Shown: piece by piece, positions 53,296-64,000 of the stretch
How positions within the stretch are numbered: position 1 is the stretch's first letter
Layout: each line of letters starts with the position of its first letter
DNA from: Sitta carolinensis
Lineage: Eukaryota; Chordata; Aves; Passeriformes; Sittidae
NCBI GenBank assembly: GCA_032173965.1
Contig: CM063294.1
Span: forward strand, 3,084,452-3,148,451
DNA: 64,000 nt
Reading direction: 5' to 3'
Translations under genes and position numbers: made by a program
The notes under the pieces: model-generated
What the model was told of the DNA's origin: nothing
Seen by the model: only the letters and a program-made list of their open reading frames with translations
Database searches by the model: none

Positions 53296-55960
53296 GCTGT
53301 TGGTGGAAACAACTTCTCATTGCTGATAGTTCTCGAATCCCCCCTCCCACTCCCATGACAAGCTTCCCTGGCCTTCACTCCTAGGGCTGCTGAGCATTCC
53401 CCTCCTTCCCGGGCTTGCTGGGAAGCTGTGGGCTGGGAGGTGAGAGCAGGACAGCCTGTCTGCTAAGGCAGCACTGGTGTGGCCCAGCCTTGCTTGCACA
53501 GATGCTGTTTGAGCCCTGTGCTAAGTCCACAGATATATGGGCTTGGTTCTGTCCGGGCTGAAGGGCTCTGGAATTGGTTTCTGGCTCAGAAACCTGGGAT
53601 TCAGGTGCCTTTACCTTCAGCCTTACTTCTGCTCTGTCCTCCAGCCTCAGCAGCCTGCACCAAGAGCAGAGTTTGGCTTCTGCCCAGGGTCATATCCTGC
53701 CTTGGTGTAGCTGTTGCAGGAGAAGAGTGAGCTGGAAGAGGAGGTGTGTCAGATGTGGTACAGCCTGCCTGTCCCTGCTGGAGGGGACACCAGTGCCTTG
53801 CAGCAGCCAGGGCTCTTCTGAGCTAGCCCAGTGTTCCCACGTGCATCCATGTCCCCCAGGGCTGTGTTTGCTCCCAGGAAGCTGTTGGCTTGTTCCCCTG
53901 CCTTTCCTCCTGCATTAGTTCCTCACTGCTGATCTGTGAAGACCTTGAAAAGTGCCTTGGAGAAGATTTCCAAGTTCCTGCTGGACACTGGTGAGTTGTG
54001 TGTTCCCCCAGACCCAGGCCCAGGGTTCCTCTCAGAGCCTCCATAGTGAAGATTTTGTCCCTCTTCCTTGGCTCAAAATCAGGATTCCAGCTTAGGCCAA
54101 TAGTAGAGTTGGTGATTTATTTTACACACCTGAACCTCCTCTTGCTGGGAGACTGCCTCTGGGTCACCATGGAGTGCAGCTAGGACAGGGGACACACAAA
54201 GTGTCACTGGTGGAAGAAGGCACCCAATCCCTTGCTGGACAGTCCACAGGCTCAGGGTTTGTGCTGTGGGGACAATCCCAATGTTGAGGTTTCTTTTTGG
54301 TGGGATTGCTGGTGATGTGTTCATTTACAAGTGCTATTTCCTTCCAAAATAACACACTGATGTTTCCTGAGGCTACAAGGACAGAGCAATCAGCATCCCG
54401 ACCAAGACAGGCCATCAAGAGCTGCAGAGGACAAACATATAACTGATCTAAGACCAGGTTACAGCAATTATTTCCCAATTCTGCCACTGACAGAAATGAG
54501 TGTCGCACCTATGGCCATCATTAAACTGCAGCAAAATAAACCCCATGATCAAAGCAAGATTAAAAACTGAGCCAGAGCAAACACAGAGCATCATGGCCAT
54601 TGCCCCATCCCAGGAGCCTGATCCCCTTGCCATACCTCCCCCAGCCTGAGCAGAGAGTGCTGAGCTGGGGAGTCAGTACCTGACTCCAAAGGCAGCTTCT
54701 CCCAAAACAGCACGGCCTGCCTCTGTTACCTGCTGCTCTTCAGGAGACCAAGAACACCCATAAACATAAACACCCAGCTCCTGGGGCCGGCCAGGATCAG
54801 CAGCCAGCCACCAGATCATGCCCAGCACATGCTGGGGCCTCGCTGTGGATGCACAGAGGCCAGGTCTGGGACTGGGATGTGCAGGGCAGGAGCTGCCTGT
54901 CTGTCTGTCCCCAGTGTGGGCTGGCTGGGACACACCACAAGTGACATCCAGGTAGTACATCCATCCCTGTGACATCCATCCCTGTGGTAGTGCCTGGCTG
55001 GGAATGGGCTGGATTGGGTCTAAGAAATGTGTGAGAGCTGCTTGCTCCTGCTCAAATGTTCATCAACAGGAGTTTGGTCACAGCCATGCTCGGGGGGAAT
55101 CATCACAGGGGTGGGATGCCCTCCTGGGGGGCATGCAGGCAGTCAGGCTTTTTCTACCCCTGCACAGGGAAGGAGGGGCAGGAATGGGGTCAGAAGTGGG
55201 GGGTGTAGGGAGAGCAGAGGAGCTGGAAGAGGATAAATCAGTTTGGGATTAGAAGGTGGCACTGGCAAGCTGCCATGTGACAGCCAGGCTTGCGAAGCCA
55301 GGAGCCCAGCTGTCAGCCTGGTGGCAGCAATTAAATGAGGTATCGATTGAGGAATTGTTGTCTGCAGGGTTTAAAGATAAGATCGATGGAGACCAAAAGG
55401 TTTAGGCTCCGTTTACTAATTAGTCAGGCACACTTGGGAGAGAAGCCTTTGGAGACTGGAGAGCTGAGCTGTGTACAGGCAGCAGCACTGGGTGTCCCCT
55501 CCCCGGCACCACGTCCTCACCCCTCCTGGTTCTCTGGTGCCAAGGGGTGAACGGGCACCAGTGCCAGTGCCAGGGATTTCAATCAGCTGCCTGGGGGCAG
55601 GCAACAGGCTCAGGATTCTGTCTGCACTGGGGTGAGGAGCTGCTTTCCTCCCAAGGCAAGGGTGTGGGAAAGAGGGGCTGTGCATGTGCGCTTGGTCCTG
55701 GGGACGGGTAAACCAAGAGGGGAGCTGCTCCCTTTGCATTGCAAATTGTCTGGGGGTGAATTGATCCTTTTCTTAGGCTCTGGCATTAGTTGCAGCCTGA
55801 ACACATTTCTCTTCCCCTTGCTCCTTGTGCAGCAAGCCCAGGGACAGAAAGGAGACAAATGTGGTGCAGACTTGTGGCTTCTGTGCTGATTCTGTCTGTG
55901 CTCCACAGAGCCAAGCTGGGGGAGAGCAAGGCAATGGCTTTATGCCCTCTGTGCTTTGTT
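53296..55960. other. Intergenic, no repeat recognised
   Basis: Ordinary sequence. At 55330-55440 there is a compact AT-rich pocket with two ATCGAT words and a CTAATTAGT homeodomain palindrome, possibly regulatory. Confidence 0.45.
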
Positions 55961-55964
55961 CCCT

Positions 55965-56750
55965 CACTTCCAGACGATGCCCAGGACATGGTCAAATGGG
56001 GACAGGCGGAAACGGCCTCGCCTGGATGTGGTTTGGGCGGCTTTTGAAACTGTCTCCTTGCTCCTTCGTGTGGGAGAGGGATCCTGTGGCTTCAAAACAG
56101 AGTTGCCTTTAAACCAGCCGGGGAGCTGGGCTCGCCCGTGACTCTGGGGATGTCTCGGTGTCCGCTGGGCGTTGGGAAGAGGCGTCGACAAGGCTCCCCC
56201 TTCCTGGGACTGCCGGAGAATTCCTCCTTTCATCTCAGCTTACCAGGAAAATTCCAGCCCAGCAAACAGAGGAGGGCCAGGAGCTGTCCCGATTGGTCCT
56301 GTGACCCACAGCTGGCCTGGGGGCACGGCCACCACAGTCATGGGTCACCCGTGGCTCAGAGCAGCTGCCCACCCCGTGACGGGCAGGACCCGACACCATT
56401 CCCGGGGAGAGGATCCCTCCTCGGGGCCGCATTCCCGGGGAGAGGATCCCTCCTCGGGGCCGCATTCCCGGGGAGAGGATCCCTCCTCGGGGCCGCATTC
56501 CCGGGGAGAGGATTCCTCCTCGGGGCCGCATTCCCGGGGACAGCATCCCTCCTCGGGGCCGCATTCCCGGCAGGGCCGGTCCTGCCGGTCCTACGGCGGA
56601 GCGGGGCCAGCCTTGTCCTGCCCCAAGCGCTCTCCTCAGCCTTGTCCTGCCCCGGGAGCAGGGGCCACCGGAGCCGGAACGGGCCCCGGGCCGGGGGGAT
56701 GGAAGGGAAAACAGAGATCAAGGGCACTGTGACGCCGTGTGGCTGGTGCA
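55965..56750. promoter_or_regulatory. CpG-rich island, candidate promoter
   Basis: CpG-rich sequence partly made of a 33-bp repeat. On the minus strand a donor TTTTCCTG|GTAAGC lies at 56244/56243, at its left part, so a minus-strand first exon is possible. The evidence is weaker than for the islands at 30.9 and 49.7 kb because the CpG density is inflated by the repeat. Confidence 0.3.
56398..56571. repeat. 33-bp tandem repeat, 5 units plus a partial
   Basis: The unit begins ATTCCCGGGGAGAGGATCCC and ends TCCTCGGGGCCGC. Full units are exactly 33 bp, differing by one to three substitutions. It is open in several frames because 33 is a multiple of three. Confidence 0.97.
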
Positions 56751-56759
56751 GTGTGTCTC

Positions 56760-58119
56760 ATGCTTTAGCGGCAGGGTTGGGCAGATTTATAGATTTGTCT
56801 TGAGGCTCTGGAGCCAGCCTCGGCTTATTTCACATTTAGGAGGTGGTTTCCTTTGCTTTTCCTCGTTCTTTTTCTCTGGCTTGTAAAGCTGCATGTCCCA
56901 CGCTGGAGCAGCCCCGTGTCCTTGTCCTCTGCATACAGAATCAGTGCCTGGGACAGATACTGTGTCTGCCAGTGCCAGACAGAACCAAACAGAGTCTGAG
57001 GGATCGTTGTTCTCCTGCTCTTGTCATACAGCTCTGTGCCACTGCAGTGTCCAGAAACTGGATTTAACAATCCTTCTCTATGGGAGACACGAAGCAGGCA
57101 GCTGGCACAGGGCTGCCAAAGCTGTGATGTTCTACCAGTGTGGATTTTCCTTTCTCTATTCTCCCCCAACACTGGGGCTGACCACCCTGCCTCTGGCCAC
57201 CTGTCCAGCTAAGAGGGATCCTGTAGTTTCTGTGGGTTTTAGAGCCAGCAAATATTCTTTAGAATCTCTGCTCCTGAAGCCATTTCAGCCCATGCCTCCT
57301 TCTCCACATGGTTGCAATGGGTGAGAAACGCACAAGACTGACAGTTCCAACAGCACATCCAGGGTCCTGGCTCGTGATGTGACTCTGTGTGTTGAGCATA
57401 AGATCAGAGCAGAGCACTGTTTTCTTTTTCCTGCAGAGGTTGCAGGAACCACCCAAGCTAACCCACTCGTCTCCCTGGTTTCCTGCTTTCCAGCATCTGC
57501 CCCTGCCAGCAGAAAGGTTTGTGGGTGGCTGATGATGGGTACCCCAGTTCCACCCTGACCTTCAAAACAGTTCTGGAGGACCCTTAGCAATTTTCCAGGC
57601 CTGGTGCTATGATAAAGCATTTGCAGAATTCCCCAGGGGAGATGCAGATCAGGACAGACCCATCTGCAGAGAGACAGAAAAAGCTCCAGAAATCAGTCTG
57701 GGTCTCCCAGCAGATGCAACAAGTCTCCTCCATAACTGATCATTTCACATTTCCAGGCTGCCAGAGCATGCAGGAGGCACTGCTGCCTCCACAGGTCACC
57801 ACGACAGAGGGGACAGCATTCCCACCTCTCCTCTGTTTTCCTCAGCTGCGATCCAGCAGCAGAGAACAAAGAGCAGGCGTTGGGAAAGCTGTTACAGCTC
57901 CCCACTGGGGTTGCTGTGAAGCAACAGGGAGCAGGAGCAGGACTGAACCACAGCCATTCCAAGAGAATCAGTGGAAGTACAGCACCTTTCTGGGCCTCCC
58001 CATACCCTCAGTGGGGTTATTTCTCTTTAGCATAGACACATCTAGAGGCAAACAACCCCAGCAGCAGGCAGGAAGACTTCTGGCTATGCACAGGACATCT
58101 CCATCTTTTAGGCTCAAGG
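56760..58119. other. Intergenic, no feature recognised
   Basis: About 1.4 kb without supportable features. Confidence 0.5.
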
Positions 58120-58445
58120 AAGACCTCATCCATGGGTCTAAAAACCTAAAGAGAGGGTGCAGAGAAGAGGGGGTCAGGCTCTTCCCACTGGTTCAGACAG
58201 AACAAGAGGTGATAGGCACAAATGGAAACAAAGGAAGATGGCTCTGAACATCAGGAAATATTTTGCCCTTTGAAGGTGAGCAAGCACTGGCACAGGTTGC
58301 ACAGGGAGTTATGGAGTCTCCATCCTCAGAGATATTTCAAAGCTGTTTGGGTGTGGAACTTGGCAACTGGCTCTGGGTGCTCCTGCTTGAGCAGGGGGCT
58401 GGGCCAGGTGACCTTCAGAGTTCCCTGCCAACTCAGCCGGTCTGG
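58120..58445 (+). mobile_element. CR1 LINE 3' fragment
   Basis: Sense wording: TCAGGCTCTTCCCACTGGTT, then AGGCACAAATGGAAACAAAG, then AGCACTGGCACAGGTTGCAC, then GGGGCTGGGCCAGGTGACCT followed by TCAGAGTTCCCTGCCAACTC. Confidence 0.93.
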
Positions 58446-59439
58446 GATGCTGACATCTTGCTGGAGGCAATTTTCTCTTGTTCTTCTTTCCTAGTCAAAG
58501 CCTTAGATTCTTCTCTCTCCTTCCTACTAATTTGCCCAGGTTGATGGCTGTCACAAATGCCAAACTGGCCTGTGTGGGGCCAGGTGGCCGTGGATGGCTC
58601 TCCAGGCAGAGGAAGATGTTTGCCTGCCCAGCCACAGCCCTGGGAACTCAGCAGAATCTGTGTATGGGCCAGAGCCACCACATGCAGGAAACTTCGCTGA
58701 CTCCCTCTGTGCCAGGAGGGACAGGCAGGCTGGGAACTCCCACACAGCCTGGCCTTGGCCCCTCCAGCCCTGGGATTGACGTGGACTCAGCCAAGGACAT
58801 ATTAGAGATGGACTGCACAGAAAGCAGGGCTGCCCCTGGGAGCACATCCCACGCCAGGCTGTTCCTGCTGCCCAGGCTTCCTCCCACCCAGACTTCCCTT
58901 CCTCAGATCCAGGTCACTGCCTCTTGCCCTCCCATCATCAGAGATGGTGAATAATTCACTCCATTGCTGTCATTACCTTGCAGGTATTTATAGTGCATGA
59001 TCAGTGCCCATAGAGAATTTCCTCTCCCAAGCTCCATAAATTGTGTTGTCTCGCTCTCTCCTCCCCACTGCCTGTGCTAATTGCTGCATTGTGTTTGCTG
59101 ACCTCTTGCATTTTGTTTGGTTTCTTGCAGCCTTGGACCATGGGGACAAAGGCTCTTTCCATTTCTCCTCAGGCCCTCCACTGGGCCCCAGAGTTGTGGG
59201 CAAACTGATCCAGATGTAATGGGCACGGTGGGTGCTGTGAGACTGCAGGGTCATCTCTCTGCCTGTTAGGCATTCCAGATGATCTCACCTGTGGGCACAT
59301 CCCACAGGGAGGAGAGGCCCAGCCAAGGTGGTGGGATGGGTTTTTTGCAAAGCAAGGGCAGCTGGAGCCTGTGGGGATCTCCTGCTGCTCAGGCAGTGCC
59401 TGGATGGGTCATTGCTAACTCCAGCTCTGCCTCTACAGA

Positions 59440-59607
59440 TTTTGGACTCAGAAGGGACCTAAGGTGATGTATGGCTTGGTGTCCAAGGCCAGGTTGGATG
59501 GGGTTCTGAGCAGCCTGGTCTAGTGGGTGGTACCCCTGCCCATGGCAGGGGCTTGGAGTGAGACAAGCTCCAAGGTCCCTTGGAACCCAAACCATCCTAC
59601 AATTATA
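59440..59607 (+). mobile_element. CR1 LINE 3' fragment
   Basis: GTGTCCAAGGCCAGGTTGGA followed by TGGGGTTCTGAGCAGCCTGG, then CCCTGCCCATGGCAGGGGCT and CAAACCATCCTACAATTATA. It ends at the CR1 3' terminus. Confidence 0.93.
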
Positions 59608-59872
59608 TGAAGGTGGATTTCTCCCAGTAGTTTTTGGGTTGGGCCATGTTGCACTTTAGAGCTCTCTCCTCCATGAGGAACCACCCCCCTCTCATGCCCA
59701 TGGCAGGACTCAGTCACGAACAGGCCAAGTGTCCCAAACCCTCAGGGTCTGCCACCAGAGTTGCTCCAGAGGAACGTGTGCGTTTGAGCTGTCCCTCATG
59801 GCTCAGGAAGAACCATGGCACTGCAAAGTGGGCACAGAGAGCTCAGTGATGCCTCACTGATCTGGAGATAAG

Positions 59873-60000
59873 CACAGAATCATGGAATCTTTAAGACTGT
59901 AATAGCCTTCTGATGTCATCAGGTCCAACCTTTAACCCAGCACTAACAGGTCCACCCCTAAACCGTGTCCCTAAGCACTGCAATCCAAGCTTTAGTGCCC
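59873..60000 (-). mobile_element. CR1 LINE 3' fragment, antisense, different subfamily
   Basis: AGAATCATGGAATCTTTAAG, then CATCAGGTCCAACCTTTAAC, then CCTAAACCGTGTCCCTAAGC. The 'TTAACCCAGCACT ... GTGTCCCTAAGC' wording belongs to a different CR1 subfamily from the CATGGGCAGGG copies. Confidence 0.88.
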
Positions 60001-62544
60001 CTGGTCAGTGCTGCACATCCTGTGACCAGAACCAAGAGATAAAGGCACCAGGCACGAAGTAGCACTGTGCTGTTTCCTCAGGGATGCAGTTAGTTCTCGG
60101 CAGTTGTATTAAATCTTTATTTTTGTATCCTTGGCTCTCAGCACCGCCAGCCTCTCATGGCAGGGAGTCCCATGGATTAGACTTTCGGGAAACAGCCTGC
60201 TCCTCCCCAGCTCAATGGTAATGTGGTTACTCCCAGAGTTGCTCAAGGTCGCTCTGTCCCTCCCATCTGAGGGAGGATCGTGAGCTGAGCTGTGCCAAGT
60301 CTGGCACGTCTGAGCTGCTGGTGGGGCAGGATCCAGAGGTGGCCTCAGCTGGGCTTACAGTGGGGCAGCTGCTGCTCTGCCCTGGGGCAGCTGTGGGGCC
60401 CCAAGGGAGGGCACCAGTACCCCCAGTTCTGGAGAAACTGGAGCAGATCTTCCCCACAGGGTGGGCTTTGGTGCCTCACTGCCCAGGGGACAAAGGGGAG
60501 GATGGGGCTGGGGAGGTCAGGGAGGGCACGGCTGCCCAGACCCGCTGGGAGCTTCATCCCCCTCTGCCCACACCATGGACAGGCACCCCGGGACGCTGCT
60601 CGACTGGGCACAGGGCACACGGGTTCAGCTCCTTCTCAGAGCTGTCCCCAGCCATCACCGCCTGTCCCCGCGGGGAGTGGGAGCATCGCCAGTGCCTGCA
60701 GCTCCGCCGGGCCCCGAGCGGGCGATGCCCGGCTCTGCTCGCTCTGCTCGGGGAGCGCGGCGAGCGCGGCGGGCGGCGCTGCTGTGTAGATGCTAAGCTA
60801 GACCAGCATATGGTGCTGTAGGTCCATGGTATGGCTTGTGAGGCAGCACAGTGACCTACCTGGGCTCCGGGAATTGCTAGAAGTCATCCCAGTAGCACTG
60901 GGGAAGCTTGTGGAGGCTGTCTCCTATTTTGCTGGGTTTTTTGGGGGAGGGCGGGTGTTTAAATCCCAAAAGGTGCTGGCCCCAGACTCTGCAAAGCAGA
61001 GGGTGGAATGTGGCTGGTGTGTTTCTGAAGTGATGCTGCTGCACTCGGGCCCCCATGCTGGCTCCAGGCACTGGGCTCCAGGCTGTGGGTCCCGTGGGGC
61101 TGGCAGTGAGGAGCCGGCACACCCAGCCTGTGCCGGGCCGGTGGGAGAGGAGATGGGTGCAGTGAGAAATCTCACTTCCCAGGAGCTGCCGTACAGCATT
61201 TCCTGGCTGTTTCCAGTTTTAGAGGATTTCTTCCCAAGGAGAACAAGGAGGAGTCCCGTTTTCCCGGGGACAGCATGCACTGTTTGCCTCATCCCACGAG
61301 TCTGCTGAGAAAGAGTTTTGCTGAGCAGTTTTCAGTCAGTCACATGCAGAGGACCACTGTACCCTCGCTGCCGCGGGGACACCCCACTGTCCGCTCCCAC
61401 TGCAGGCACAGGCAAATTCTCACACCACTACCATTTAAATTCTTATCTCACAGGTGCAGATTTTGACAAAATGGTCACCTGACCCCCATCAATGTCCCCT
61501 TTGCTTTCACGGGTGCCCAAGGACACAGCATTGTGCTGCCTGGAGCATGCCCTAGGGACGCAATGGCTCCAAGGTGGCTGAGGAAAAGTTCCTGCTGCTG
61601 GAGGCAGTCACAGCTCCACACCCCCAGCTCCATGGCCAGGTGGCAGGGGATGCCAAGAAGCGAACCCTGGCCCACACTGGGCCCCCAGGCATTCCCTCGC
61701 TCTGGCGCCACCTGAGAGCTTCCCCGGGCTGGTGCTGGTGCCTGCCAGAGTCCCCCTCAGCGTGGGTGAGGGTCGCAGCCCGGGCACGGTCCCCACGCCA
61801 GCCCCAGGCCAAGTCAATGCATCAGCACAGCACAAGGCCACCCAAACCACCCCTCCCTCCCTTCCTTCCTCTCTCCTTCCTCCCTCCCACGGTCCGCTGG
61901 CTCCCCAGCTCACAGCCCTTCCTCCCAACATCCGAGGGGCACTGATGTGACATTAACCCTGTGCTCTCCACGGCCTCCCTGTTATTACAGCCCTCCCAGG
62001 GGGAAGGAAGAGTGCATGGGGGTCAGCCTCTTCCAAGGGGTGCAGCATTGAGGTGCCACCCCGGGCTGCTGGGACAGCTCCAGAGCCCCTCTGCTCTCTG
62101 CTATCCCCTCCAGCTGCCTCTCCTTGATCCCCTGGGCTGGGACCAGCGTTCTCCCTATGGCTGGAAGCAGTGGCAAAGGCTGCTCCCTGCATCCTGTCAG
62201 CTCAGCTCTTTGGTGCCCTACTCCACACAGGGATTTAAGGCTGTGGCTGGAGCCTTCGGCATTTCCACATTTAACGTTGTCCTTTGTGTTTCTCCGTCAG
62301 GAAGAGCCGTGTGTACAAATAATTAAAGGGAAGAATCGGAGTGATTAGGGCAGATGATTATTGTCAAATTATGATTTATCTCAGAGGGAAATTAGTATCT
62401 CCCCCTCCCCCAAAGGGCTCAGCCTAGCACAGTGAATGGGCACTGGTTTTTTGATTAATAGATGCCTTTAGAAGGTCACCTACATCCATTGCAGATTAAC
62501 TCAGTGGGAAAAGTTCTTTCAGTAATTCAAGCTGTTGTTCTCAC
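60001..62544. other. Intergenic, with a small CpG-rich patch
   Basis: CpG-rich sequence at about 60640-60790 (CTCCGCCGGGCCCCGAGC, GGAGCGCGGCGAGCGCGG) could be a small promoter, but no convincing donor follows. At 62250-62530 there is AT-rich repeat-free sequence with homeodomain-like words (AAATAATTAAAG, TTTGATTAATAG) that may be a conserved element. Confidence 0.35.
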
Positions 62545-62677
62545 AAGCTGTCAGCTCGCTGCGAATCGGGAAGGTCCATCCGTTACAGGGCTGCTGGGAT
62601 GGAGGGGATCTTTCTTTCCTCCGGACACATAGGCGTGATATATGATGCACAGAGACATGGATGACCGAGAAAACGAG
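62545..62677 (-). other. Candidate noncoding exon on the minus strand
   Basis: A strong acceptor on the minus strand (TGTTTTTGTTTTCTTTCCACAG) precedes a 133-bp block with several CpGs. A moderate donor, CAGCTT|GTGAGA, ends it. The frame after the acceptor is open, but the protein content (LVFSVIHVSVHHISRL...) matches nothing I recognise. It is more likely part of a lncRNA or a distal 5' UTR than coding. Confidence 0.25.
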
Positions 62678-63148
62678 CTGTGGAAAGAAAACAAAAACAG
62701 CAGTAAAGGGAGGCGAGGGAGCTGAGAGAGCTGGCCCAGGCAGCCTGGGGCTGGGGCTGCAGGGGCAGAGCTCAGCTTGAGGCTGGGGCAGGAGCACTGG
62801 TCCCAGAGCTGCTCTGCTCGGTGGTGAAGGGCTGTGCCCACCCGTGAGCTCCTCCTGCTGTAGAGACAGCAACTCATCTCATGTTGGCTCCATCCAAGCC
62901 TGTGCTTAGACATGGCCATGGAGGTGTTGGCAAGGCTGGAGCCAGTGTCCCGTGGGATCTGACAGTCTCCTGTGCACTTCTGGCAAAGATCCCACAGTGT
63001 CTAAGCCTGACTCTTCCATGCCATGGGCCTCCCAGCTGGCTGAGGAGGAATGACCACACCAGGGTCTAACAGCAGCTCAGGCATCTTCTCAGGGAAGGCA
63101 GGAACTGGTGATGGCAAAGTGGAAACATGGCCAGCAGGGCTGGGATGA

Positions 63149-63170
63149 GGGGGGGGGGGGTGGGGGGGGG
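63149..63170. repeat. G-rich run with one T interruption
   Basis: Twelve G, one T, then nine G: a likely G-quadruplex and a likely site of sequencing error. Confidence 0.95.
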
Positions 63171-63589
63171 ACTTACACCACTTTTGGATGCTGTTGGTTC
63201 AGCACCCATCCACAAACCTGTGAGCAGTGCCAGAGATGCTCATCCTGGTGCAAGCTGTTCTCTCTATTGACCTTCTCTAGATGTTCTGTCCTAATTCCTT
63301 TCAGCTTCATAACCCCTGTGCTTAACCAAGTCTACAGAAGGGACTTTTTCCCTCCTCATTCCTGCATGGACACTCTCAGGAGACATCACTGAGGTGACAT
63401 CCTACACAGTGACTTTGTGCCATTAGTCTCTGAACACCGAGCAAGGCCCAGCATCTCTTGTTGTGTTGGGAATGATGTGATGATGGTGCAGCTCCTGCCA
63501 CGATGTTGTTTACAGGCACCCATTTTTAACCTGTGTGCATTTAAGACAAAAAGAGAGACAGGAGAATCCTGCAAGTGTCCTGAATTTTA

Positions 63590-63910
63590 AGGTGAAAACT
63601 AAGAGATGAAGATGACTCTGTTTCTTGATAAATAACCATGATGATTGCATTTAGATTTCTTTTCACAAATGAATGATATTTTAGCACAGTCATCAAAAAT
63701 TCCCACTAACAAACATTTCTTTTGCATCCATCTAGCCTTCATCATAAATCTATGGGCCAGGCATTAATAATATTTTGAGCAACAGATTGATTGACTAGAA
63801 CATAGCTCGGTTTTCTCTAAACACTAAGGGGTACTCAACTGATTTATCACTTACTGAAGTCTGCACATATTTATATGTGTACCATATTCCTTGTTGTATA
63901 TGTACCACTC
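63590..63910. promoter_or_regulatory. AT-rich repeat-free stretch, candidate conserved element
   Basis: Low-GC, repeat-free sequence with words such as GATTGCATTTAG, GGCATTAATAATATT and GATTGATTGACTAG. Function is inferred from composition only. Confidence 0.2.
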
Positions 63911-64000
63911 CTTTACCCAAACTTTCTTCAGCAGATCCATCATGTTGGTGTCAAGGGCTACTGTAGGTCTGGACATCTTGCTGCCAGATCTATAGCAGAG

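Noticed and set aside
60640..60825. Small CpG-rich patch and nearby CATATG-centred imperfect palindrome as promoter or hairpin RNA
   Set aside because: No donor site follows the patch, and the palindrome arms are too short and imperfect for a stable precursor.
10875..64000. CXXC5, expected upstream neighbour of PSD2
   Set aside because: I searched open frames on both strands for its C-terminal CXXC zinc-finger exon and found no trace, so it must lie beyond the right edge.

Overview
This window is nuclear DNA from a bird, most likely a songbird (passerine). The evidence is an interrupted vertebrate gene with GT-AG introns, at least fifteen short 5'-truncated CR1 LINE fragments (the dominant avian retroposon), a solo LTR resembling a passerine endogenous retrovirus, and several GC-rich minisatellites. 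No bacterial, phage, CRISPR or operon-like structure is present.

One protein-coding gene is identifiable: PSD2 (EFA6C), a Sec7/PH-domain exchange factor for the small GTPase ARF6. It lies on the minus strand and enters the window from the left. Five coding exons are resolved to the base: 9812-10810 (start codon), 5770-6258, 3821-4015, 741-821 and 167-279. They carry the disordered N-terminal region and the first part of the Sec7 domain, including its catalytic glutamate. The rest of Sec7, the PH domain and the C-terminus lie beyond position 1. The first coding exon holds a 33-bp tandem repeat encoding an 11-residue unit. As written, the array contains five missing bases that break the reading frame. 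Adding five bases back makes the exon agree with the phase of the next exon.

Upstream of PSD2 (10.9-64 kb) no further protein-coding gene can be supported. Several minus-strand signals look like 5' untranslated exons or promoters, most likely of PSD2: an internal exon at 12846-12935, a CpG-rich first exon ending at 30766 with a CCAAT box, a CpG island with a strong donor at 49668, a weaker one at 56244, and an exon-like block at 62545-62677. In mammals the gene upstream of PSD2 is CXXC5. Its CXXC zinc-finger exon was looked for and is not in the window, so the right part is probably the CXXC5-PSD2 intergenic interval.

The remainder is repeat-littered intron or intergenic sequence: CR1 pieces in both orientations, five larger minisatellites (units of 10, 18, 29, 33 and about 41 bp), simple repeats, and several AT-rich, repeat-free stretches that look like candidate conserved regulatory elements. 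I found no new molecular system. The most useful observations are the frame-broken coding repeat in PSD2, the alternative 5' exon candidates, and a minisatellite abutting a CpG island.
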